A DNA stretch of 63,348 nt, taken from Mesostigma viride (Eukaryota > Streptophyta > Mesostigmatophyceae > Mesostigmatales > Mesostigmataceae). The position numbers and the translations under genes are program-made. Where the stretch lies: contig RPFO01000348.1 in assembly GCA_009746045.1 (NCBI GenBank), forward strand, positions 865,401 to 928,748. The letters run 5' to 3'. Shown here one piece after another: positions 54,587-63,348 of this stretch; position 1 is the stretch's first letter, and each line of letters starts with the position of its first letter. The notes beneath the pieces are model-generated. The model searched no databases, had not been told where the DNA came from, and saw only the letters and a program-made list of their open reading frames with translations.

Positions 54587-57444
54587 ATGTCCTCTGTTGT
54601 CGATAACCTCGTGGGCCTTCTCAACGTAACGGTTGGGGGGGACACCACGAGCGTGATCCAGGCGGAGGCAATGTTGCAGAAAGTGAAATCTGAAAACCCG
54701 CTGGAGTTCAGCAAATCGTTGCTCATGCTGGCTTGTAGCGTCCCCGTAGTCCCGGCCTCCCTGCCGGCGGCCACCTACCTGAAAAACATGGTTCGGGACG
54801 ACCCTGTGAACTCCGCACACGGCCTGCAACCCGCGGTGTTCATGGGAGCGATGATGTCTGCCGACCGTTCCGTCATCAACGTGCTCGCGGAGACGGTAAG
54901 CCTTCTTAGTCGCATGAACGTCCACGAGGCCTCAGAGACGCTTTCACGCGGTATACGCACCTGTGTTATTCTCCGATTGTAGCTGGTGGCAGGGGATGAC
55001 GGCACCTAATTGGTGAACGCACACCAAATTAGCCTAGAGCAAGGCGCAGGACCTGCGAAGCCATATAGCCAGATATGGCATCCACCTACATGTGCACACC
55101 TTAAATACATTCCTTGAAATTAGATTTCTTTCGGGCCGTGCGTCGACCCCATGTTCCACTCACAGTTTTGCATACATTATTCTCATTATTTATCAGAGCA
55201 CGCTGCAGCCTGCCTCTTGGTAGTTCGAGAAGCTTGGGTGCCGTCCTCACTTTCCGTTGTGTTTTAGCGGTCAACCGTACCTTCGCTGGTATTACGTGTG
55301 GAGACATTGCACCTCCTGAAGCAACTCCTCTCAATTGAACCATCGCTTGAATCGACCTACCATGTGCAGCATGTAGTACCATGCACAATCATAGCCATTC
55401 ACCCTCTTTGTGCTGCCACCCCCACGCTGCCTTCCCCCCCCCCCCCCCCCCCCCCGGTTGTGATTCCCCTCCGCAACCTCTTGTCTGGCCCCTTCCCCGC
55501 CTTCTTCGTGCTCCATACCCCAAACCCACCCATTGCGTGGCAACAACCCCTTTCCCCCTTGCGTTGCAACGACCCCCCTTTCCCCTTGCGTTGCAACGCC
55601 CCCTTTCCCCCTTGCGTCGCAACGACCCCCCTTTCCCCCTTGCGTTGCCACGACCCCCCTTTCAGTTCCGCCTACTGCTGAGCGGGACCAAGCTGAGCGC
55701 GTCGCCGCACTGGGCGCCGCTGCTGCAGAGCCTGCGTGGCCACACGCAGGAGAGCAACCTGATGGAGGGCAAGGGTACATCTCCCATCAAGACGGAGAAT
55801 GCGCTGGTGGCTACGCTCACGCTGTGCAAGCAGTTCCGGGTATGTGTGTGTCTTGGGTGTGCAAGCAGTACGTGTGTGCGCGTGCGGTGTTGAATGGGCA
55901 TGCAGATCCGGGTCTGGTTGCATCCTTTCCATATGTGTCGGCTGACCTTCCGCAGGACACTTGCGGCTGGAAGACTGGGCAACCTTGCATGGGCATCGGC
56001 CCGCCACTGGCCCCAACTACATGTCGTAAGGTCTTTTCTGATGTCTTTCCCCCCAATGTGCATCGTACGCTCCCCACTACACGTCGCTGCCCCCGCCATG
56101 CATTATCCCCCCCCCCTCTTCGCATCGTTGCCCACACCACACCATCAGCCACCCCTACACATCATTGGCCCCAGCGGACGTCACGTTGCTCCCCCCACAT
56201 GAATGGCCCCAACCCTTACCATCGCGCCCACTGCACATTTCCGGCACCCACAAAACATCCTATGGCCCTTAACAGTTTTTCCAGAACCCGACCCTGGCCA
56301 AGGAGGAGGCGCCGCCTGAGCTGGAGGCCGTCACCCAGCAACTGCTGGAGCCACTGCTGCCTGTCTTCACGCTGCTGGTGGGGCAGGTGAGCGAGAGCGG
56401 TACTGCAGTTTTTGCGATCGTTGTGCAGTGCTTTACCAGTACACTCCCGCTTTGACGTTTAAGATTCCCAGGTTTGAGATCTTGAGACCCTGGATTTTGA
56501 AATTTTTTGTTTAAGATCGCAGGGCTGGTTTTGGCGAAAGATCTTAAAGTAGGCACCAACGGCTGCCAAGTAGCGGTCAGTGGTACGCGAGGAGGGGTTT
56601 GTGCCTACTTGATGTTTAAGATTGTCAACCCTGGATTCGATTTTCGGTTTAAGATCGCAGCCGTGCGTCGGTCGCACCCCATTCCTAAACATCAAGGGGG
56701 CGGTGTATGGTGGTTGCACCCCATGCTTCATGCTCGATTGATGCGCGCGGCCAGTCTTCATGCTGCTGGTGGGGCAGGTAAGTGCGCGTGATGGAAGTGT
56801 CGGGTGACAGTAGTATGCTGTGGCAGTACTGTGGTGTTCGGTGATATAGCCACTACAGCCACTCTGACAGGCTCGCGGGGATGCGCACCTGTCGCATATT
56901 TTCCCAGGCCACTCTCATGGCATGCGGCCAATCGCAGAGTTTGTCCGTCCTTGGTACCTGGTTGGCGGCTGTGATGGTTCTTCTTCATCATAGTCGTGTG
57001 TAGAGTAGTACGGATACTGTTGCTATGGGCAGCATACATTTTCGTGCATGTTGTAATCTGATGGGCACGAAACATACCGCAGGTAGACGCGCACACTGCC
57101 ACATGCCCAGCGAGCGCCCATTCCATGCGGTCAACTCATGCCACGATCTCAGCGCATACTGCTTTCTTGTGTGTCATCCGCACGGCTCTGGGCATGCACG
57201 CGCACTGCTGGCGGTTGTCATGGCACAGCTCGTGTCCTCCCGCGACAAGGGGGAGGCCCCCCACGATTCCATCCTGCTGCTGCTGCTCAAGTCCTTTCAC
57301 AACACGGTGAGTGGGCACGCCCATGGTGCTGCATGACCCCAGCCTGCAGCTGCTGCTCAACTCCTTCCACAACTCGGTGAGTGGGTGCGCTCATGGTGCT
57401 GCATGACCCCATGCCGCTGCTGCTGCTGCTGCTGCTGCTGCCGC

Positions 57445-57475
<31 letters not shown>

Positions 57476-57477
57476 GC

Positions 57478-57542
<65 letters not shown>

Positions 57543-60500
57543 CTTCTTCTTCTTCTTCTTCTTCTTCTTCTTCTTCTTCTTCTTCTTCTTCTTCTTCTTC
57601 TTCTTCTTCTTCTTCTTCTTCTTCTTCTTCTTCTTCTTCTTCTTCTTCTTCTTCTTCTCTTCTTCTTCTTCTTCTTCTTCTTCTTCTTCTCTTCTTCTTC
57701 TTCTTCTTCTTTCTTCTTCTCTTTCTTCTTCTTCTTCTTCTTCTTCTTCTTCTTCTTCTTCTTCTTCTCTTCTTCTTCTTCTTCTTCTTCTTCTCTTCTT
57801 CTTCTTCTTCTTCTTCTTCTTCTTCTTCTTCTTCTCTTCTTCTTCTTCTTCTTCTTCTTCTTCTTCTTCTTCTTTCTTCTTCTTCTTCTTCTTCTTTCTT
57901 CTTCTTCTTCTTCTTTTCTTCTTCTTCTTCTTCTTCTTCTTCTTCTTCTTCTTCTTCTTCTTCTTCTTCTTCTTCTTCTTCTTCTCTTCTTCTTCTTCTT
58001 CTTCTTCTTCTTCTTCTTCTTCTTTCTTCTTCTTCTTCTTCTTCTTCTTCTTCTTCTTCTTTCTTCTTCTTCTTCTTCTTCTTTCTTCTTCTTCTTCTTC
58101 TTCTTCTTCTTCTTCTTCTTCTTCTTCTTCTTCTTCTTCTCTTTTCTTCTTCTTCTTCTTCTTCTTCTTCTTCTTCTTCTTCTTCTTCTTCTTCTTTCTT
58201 CTTCTTCTTCTTCTTCTTCTTCTTCTTCTCTTCTTCTTCTTCTTCTTCTTCTTCTTCTTCTTCTTCTTCTTCTTCTTCTTCTTCTTCTTCTTTTCTTCTT
58301 CTCTTCTTCTTCTCTTCTTCTTCTTCTTCTTCTTCTTCTTCTTCTTCTTCTTCTCTTCTTCTTCTTCTTCTTCTTCTTCTTCTTCTTCTTCTTCTTCTTC
58401 TTCTTCTTCTTCTTCTTCTTCTTCTTCTTCTTCTTCTTCTTCTTCTTCTTCTTCTTCTTCTTCTTCTTCTTCTTCTTCTTCTTCTTCTTCTTCTTCTTCT
58501 TCTTCTTCTTCTTTAAGTCCTTCCACAACGCGGTAAGTGGTACAGTAGTGGTTCTCAATCCACGACAATGTGAGTAGATGCCTGATTTGTGCTCGTTCCA
58601 TAGCAAAGGTCTAAGTAGTGCCTGATTGGCACCAGATGAAAGGACTGCTGCTGCTGCTGCAGCTGCAGCAGCTGCTAACAACGGGGTGACTGGGTGCATG
58701 ACATGTGCTCATTTCACAGCACCATGAGTCGATAATATACGGACTCTCATTCCCCAACAAAGGTGAGTAGGTGCATGACACGTGCTGCATGAGAGGACGG
58801 CTACTGCTGCTTTGTAAAGCCTTCCATAAAGCCATGAACTAACACCCTTCCTAGATGGGTTTTGTTTCACAGCACTATGAGGTTAACACTGATGCTCTGA
58901 GGACACTGATGTGGTTGCCGTGGGATGCACCATTCATGTCTCCTTGCACCCAGTGGCTACATCAGCATCGCCGTCATCTAATCATTACGTCAGTGCTCAC
59001 ATCATCTGACATTTTTATCAATGGCTATATATCTGATTTTGTAGTGCTAATATTGATGGTGAACATATAAATTGTGTGTCCTTACCTTTTCCCCTCTGTT
59101 TTATGTGCGCATGCATTCTTTGTCCTTTCACTCCCTGGCATCCAAATGGGGTCATGTCAATTTTGTATAACGTTGTCATGTCAGTGATATCTATATCTCA
59201 TCATCCGTTTCCTCAGCGTGTTCCGCGTCCCTTGCGTCCAGGTGTGTTCGTACCCATGCTGATGCCAGAAACATCTTACAAATGTGCTATCCTCCCCCCT
59301 ACTCCCTCCCCTGCGCCCAGGTGCGATCCTACATGCCCAAAGCGCTTCTGCCGCGGCTGCCCCTCTGGCTTGACGGCATTGCCGCCATATTAGACAGCTG
59401 TGTGGCCTCTGTCTCTTCCGCTGGCGCCCGTGCGGGTACCGGTCATGACTCCGACGAGCTAAGCGAGGGCCAGCGCGCACGCCTGTCGGTCCAGAAGCGG
59501 GCGCTCAAGGCGACGCTGACGCTGCTGACGAGGCACCGGCAGCACGTGGAGAAGTGAGTGCCCTGGTCGCGTGTTGTAGGCACCGGCAGCACGTGGAGAA
59601 GTGAGTGCCCTGGTCGCGTGTTGTAGGCACCGGCAGCACGTGGAGAAGTGAGTGCCCTGGTCGCGTGTTGTAGGCACCGGCAGCACGTGGAGAAGTGAGT
59701 GCCCTGGTCGCGTGTTGTAGGCACCGGCAGCACGTGGAGAAGTGAGTGCCCTGGTCGCGTGTTGTAGGCACCGGCAGCACGTGGAGAAGTGAGTGCCCTG
59801 GTCGCGTGTTGTAGGCCCGGCAGCACGTGGAGAAGTGAGTGCCCTGGTCGCGTGTTGTAGGCACCGGCAGCACGTGGAGAAGTGAGTGCCCTGGTCGCGT
59901 GTTGTAGGCACCGGCAGCACGTGGAGAAGTGAGTGCCCTGGTCGCGTGTTGTAGGCACCGGCAGCACGTGGAGAAGTGAGTGCCCTGGTCGCGTGTTGTA
60001 GGCACCGGCAGCACGTGGAGAAGTGAGTGCCCTGTCGCGTGTTGTAGGCACCGGCAGCACGTGGAAGTGAGTGCCCTGGTCGCGTGTTGTAGGCACCGGC
60101 AGCACGTGGAGAAGTGAGTGCCCTGGCCGCGTGTTGTAGGCACCGGCAGCACGTGGAGAAGTGAGTGCCCTGGCCGCGTGTTGTAGGCACCGGCAGCACG
60201 TGGAGAAGTGAGTGCCCTGGTCGCGTGTTGTAGGCACCGGCAGCACGTGGAGAAGTGAGTGCCCTGGCCGCGTGTTGTAGGTACCGGCAGCACGTGGAGA
60301 AGTGATTGTCCTCGTCGTGTGTTGCACAGGAAACTTGGGCTTGCTAGGGCAGGTGTAACACAGTGTTTGTAAGTCCGTTGTTCTTGGAACCCTGGTGCAC
60401 ATCCCAGGCGATAGGAATGGTTCGCGAATGGCTGTTTGCGTGGCGTGCCCTTGGATACCTCATACCACTACTTCATGGCGGTAGCTTGTGTTCGGTTGGA

Positions 60501-61750
60501 GAACCCAAGGGTGGAATCATGTCGGTCAGGTAACTTTCTTTTTTTACTGTTGTCAGTTGGAACTTTCCTAGTCCATTGCGTTCAAGTTTACACATCGCCT
60601 TGGCTGTCACAAAATTTCATGGTATGGTTTGTCATAGGCTAATCGTTCTCCCACTGTGTGCCAATGTACTTGAGCTCCCACAGGGTCTTTTCCTTACTAC
60701 AGCTTTTAAAACTAGCCTTGAGGGCTGAAACATACGGTGTTGAGGGGTGAAACGTAAGTTGTTGGCAAAATCACAAAGCAAGTTGGCAGAATGTACTCAA
60801 GCTGCTTTCACTGGAACCACAATCTGACACTTCTTTGCCACGATCTGACCCTGGAGATCTCCTTCATGATTTCTCCTAATGCCCTTCTGCACCGCTTTCG
60901 TTCTGCACGTCTGCTTGCCCGCGCCTGCCAGGCACCTTAACGCACTGTGTGGTGCAGCCGCCAAAGTGACCGCGGCAGCCGCCAACGTGCAGGTAAGCAA
61001 GGGACGATGCGTTGGCGTGGGCGTCGAGAGGCAGTCCCATGGCATGAGTGGTCTGATGGCCAATGAGAAACACCGGTAATATCTTGCTGTGTAATGTCCA
61101 CTGGCCAGAATGACACTGCATGTGAAAATATACTGATGGAGGCATGGAAAAGTTTAGCACATGCTGACGCACAGTCTCATGCATTATGGTGGAACCGTAT
61201 GTGTACTCGCCACTTGGCAATAAAGCACTATGGGAAGCTCTCCACCCTAAGCCCTTCTCCGTTTCCTGCTCGGCCCTTCGAATGTTCAAGGGCTGTCTCT
61301 GATTCATGGAAGGCTTAGCAACTGGTTATAGGCCATTCTATAGAGACCTGCCCTTTTCTGCACAGCAGAATTGCCCCACATTAGGGACCTGCCCTTTCTG
61401 CATAGCAAAATCAGTCCACATGAGGGACTTGCCCTTTCTACACAGCAGGATTGCTCCACATCAGCATCTGGACATGCCTCCACAAAGAGCTTATTGTAAT
61501 GTGCTATTTGCGTCCTCTGTGGGGGTGGAAGGTTCTACTGGTTTCGGGTGATGTCTTAATGTCACATACCCACTTCCCCTATTTCACGCCCACCTCGCTG
61601 TCAGTAACTTAACACCTGTTTGTCTCCGGTTCACTGCCACCTGTTCTTGTTTGTCACCGGTCCGCTGTGTGGCAGGATGCGCCGGCCGAGGTCGAACAGG
61701 ACGTCTCGCTCGCCTTTGATGTGCTGGCACGTGCGGTGGAGACGGGGCCT
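54587..61750 (+). CDS. Importin-7/8 (SAD2-like) beta-karyopherin, 5' part
   Basis: Nuclear import receptor built of HEAT repeats that binds Ran through its N-terminus. Exons recognised: 54587-54895, 55666-55839, 56285-56386, 57229-57306, 59321-59553, 60932-60992, 61676-61750. All donors are GT, all acceptors AG, and phases agree. The start ATG gives an importin-like N-terminal domain (AEAMLQKVKSENPLEFSKSL, AATYLKNMVRDDPV, then NVLAETFRLLLSGTKLSASP and HWAPLLQSL, like importin-7/8 'LxxCLxxII...WP.LL'). LLLLLKSFHNTVRSYMPKAL aligns with the importin-7/8 'KIFWSSIYLEIP' region. About 277 residues of an expected ~1,000 are present, so the gene continues beyond or within the last kilobase. Introns are heavily inflated by copies of exon ends. 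Family placement rests on the N-terminal pattern; another beta-importin remains possible. Confidence 0.8.
55430..55665. repeat. Poly-C run and ~28-bp repeats in importin intron 1
   Basis: About 20 C at 55434-55455. From 55540, about five units of CCCTTGCGTTGCAACGACCC run up to the acceptor at 55665. The rest of intron 1 (54896-55430) has no recognised feature. Confidence 0.85.
55826..55880 (+). repeat. Single copy of an importin exon end in the following intron
   Basis: gtgtgcaagcagt at 55857-55869 repeats the exon end ctgtgcaagcagttccgg, followed in both cases by a GTGTG-rich stretch. Bases 55881-56284 show only loosely repeated pyrimidine-rich sequence. Confidence 0.55.
56450..56665. mobile_element. 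Small inverted-repeat insertion (MITE-like)
   Basis: AAGTAGGCAC (56547-56556) and its complement GTGCCTACTT (56601-56610) flank a short loop, with related 'accctggatt ... tttaagatcgcag' blocks on both sides (about 56485 and 56628). It lies in importin intron 3. Confidence 0.4.
56750..56785 (+). repeat. Copy of importin exon 3 end with donor
   Basis: cagtcttcatgctgctggtg, gggcag then GTAAGT repeats the exon end gtcttcacgctgctggtg, gggcag then GTGAGC (56362-56386). One base differs in the exon part. It lies about 390 bp downstream in the same intron; 56786-57228 holds nothing else. Confidence 0.8.
57307..58850 (+). repeat. Repeated importin exon-4 ends with a 1.1-kb CTG/CTT expansion
   Basis: Exon 4 ends CTGCTGCTGCTGCTCAAGTC, CTTTCACAACACG then GTGAGT. 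A second copy at 57346-57380 (acceptor-like CCTGCAG, LLLNSFHNS, GTGAGT) and a third ending at 58532 (AAGTCCTTCCACAACGCG then GTAAGT) follow. The third copy's CTG codons have grown into (CTG)n/(CCG)n at 57413-57540 and (CTT)n at 57541-58513. Decayed copies lie near 58650-58685 and 58806-58836. The giant open frames here are artefacts. Confidence 0.9.
58851..59320. other. Importin intron, no recognised feature
   Basis: AT-richer intron end with a cytosine-rich acceptor (CTGCGCCCAG). No gene or repeat recognised. Confidence 0.6.
59533..60312 (+). repeat. 47-bp array copying importin exon-5 end and donor (about 17 copies)
   Basis: Each unit contains TGTTGTAG, then GCACCGGCAGCACGTGGAGA plus A, then GTGAGT, then CCCTGGTCGCG-type spacer. 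The 21-nt middle repeats the exon end. With the exon's phase (two bases of AAG at the end) it reads HRQHVEK in frame. The first unit is the true exon end (59553). The following 60313-60931 holds no recognised feature. Confidence 0.95.
60993..61675. other. Importin intron, no recognised coding feature
   Basis: Contains three loose copies of 'gacctgcccttt..gcacagcagaatt' at about 61347-61450 (period roughly 50). Confidence 0.55.
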
Positions 61751-61764
61751 GTGAGTCTAAGTGC

Positions 61765-62175
<411 letters not shown>

Positions 62176-62221
62176 AGGGTTTCTCTCTCTCATCCCATGT
62201 CCCTCTTACCACTAACCCCCC

Positions 62222-63348
62222 CCCTTTTAGCAACACCATAATTCTGCCAACGTCATCCTTCTGGACCGTGTGATAGTTAGCCCTACGCCCGCCGTCGTTT
62301 CTTGCCTTACTGAAGAGCACATGACCACACTTGGTTGTGTGTTTAATGCCGCCGTCGTTTCTTTTGGCCTTTTCGATGTCGAAATATATCTCGTGAAGAT
62401 GCCACCCTCCGTCAGTTGTTAACTTGTCATCTTGTAAGGCTCATTTTCCATGATAGTTACGCCCGCCGTCGTTTCTTGGCATCTTCGAGTCGAAGTGTTT
62501 GTCGTGAAAGTTGATCCCGTCAGCTTCTTGTAAGATCAATGTTTATGATAGTTACGCCCGCCATCGTTTCTTTTTTATTTTCGGATGTCGAAGAATATGT
62601 CGTGAAGTTGAGGCGCGTTCGTGTCCCATTGTGATCTTGTGAATATCAAAGTTCCCATGATAGTTAGCGCCCGCCGTCGTTTCTGTTGGGTTCTCGTTCG
62701 TTTAAATATGTAATGGAAGTTTTTACCCTCGTTCCCTAAACAAATTACTTTTAAATCTGGCACCCGTTAAACCACACACCCCCTGCGAAATGACTCATGG
62801 TTGCAAACAAATGTCAGAAGAAAACCAAAAAAATGCTTCGAGAAACCACAAGCAGGGGCAAAAGAAAGCGATGCCAATTTAGAGACCCTCTCGGAGGATG
62901 TGCCGGATTGGTTTCTTCGATGAAACGAGTTTGAATTACTAAAAACAATCAGGGGGAAAGTTCTTTAGAAGCTGGACAGGTGTTTGTGACAAAGCGTTTT
63001 GTGGAGAGGATACAAAAAACTATTCCGAGGAAATAGTAACTTGTTATTATAAAATAATAAATTAATGTTTAATGATTTTTTTGTTCGTTTTTCCCTGACA
63101 AGATGGAGTCCGAGATCGTGATGAGTCTACGGAGCGTCCTTCAAAACGTTTTCAACAGTTGCGCTTTCTGTCGCGTTCATATCCGAGGAAGTTCGAGTCG
63201 CGCAGGAGAGGACAGGCCGCACTGTGGCCGTTTTATTGGCGTTTGATTCGTTCAGGATCCAAATGGAGATGAATTATTGTACGGGCCCACTCTGCTAGTG
63301 ATATGAATCTTGTATTTCAAGAGGGTTTTTTCAGCCCATTCAGATGGA
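62222..63348. other. AT-richer end region with imperfect repeats, unidentified
   Basis: 62231-62269 could be a further importin exon (acceptor CCCTTTTAG, QHHNSANVILLDR, donor GTGATA) but has no family support. From 62280 to 62685 the phrase cgcccgccgtcgtttctt recurs about five times at uneven spacing (60-118 bp), often preceded by atgatagtta. 62700-63348 is AT-rich with no repeat and no gene that I recognise. Confidence 0.5.

Noticed and set aside
57287-58699. Very long open frames of poly-Glu/Lys/Arg and poly-Leu/Phe/Ser
   Set aside because: They are the six readings of a pure CTG/CTT microsatellite inside an importin intron.

Overview
The window is nuclear DNA of a flagellated green alga or a close relative. 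Every gene is cut by many GT-AG introns. An axonemal dynein heavy chain implies cilia. The mitochondrial ribosomal protein mS34 and a VIM/ORTH-type PHD-RING-SRA-RING ubiquitin ligase are of plant/green-algal type. Coding DNA is GC-rich. Introns and the intergenic gap are loaded with mini- and microsatellites. I cannot name the species; a repeat-rich chlorophyte or prasinophyte fits best.

Layout. (1) 418-24437, minus strand: the N-terminal ~1,390 residues of a dynein heavy chain, in at least 18 exons; the gene runs out of the window at its 3' side. (2) 24438-25631: head-to-head intergenic spacer. (3) 25632-27464, plus strand: a complete 3-exon mS34 gene (140 aa). (4) 27465-43966: a 16.5-kb transposon graveyard. 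It holds LINE ORF1 and ORF2 fragments ending in a hairpin plus (TTAA)n tail, three terminal-inverted-repeat elements (two flanked by TTAA) and a 398-bp tandem repeat carrying a truncated tRNA-like sequence. (5) 43967-53795, minus strand: a VIM/ORTH/UHRF-like E3 ligase in 14 exons (~895 aa). (6) 53796-54586: a second head-to-head spacer. (7) 54587 onward, plus strand: the 5' part of an importin-7/8 (SAD2-like) beta-karyopherin, seven exons recognised to 61750, continuing past the window or into the unrecognised last kilobase.

The genes do not form a pathway. They are two divergently transcribed pairs (dynein/mS34 and VIM/importin) separated by transposon debris.

The most unusual signal is in the introns. 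At many 5' splice sites, in three of the four genes' best cases and on both strands, the last 10-40 bases of the exon together with the donor site are tandemly repeated into the start of the intron, from one decayed copy up to about 17 copies. In the best arrays each repeat carries an AG acceptor-like site, an in-frame copy of the exon end and a good GT donor, so each unit looks like a ready-made in-frame microexon. Several of the large satellites, including a 1.1-kb CTG/CTT tract, sit inside such duplicated exon ends. All gene models are manual reads of splice signals, phase and family similarity; none was tested by alignment or RNA data.
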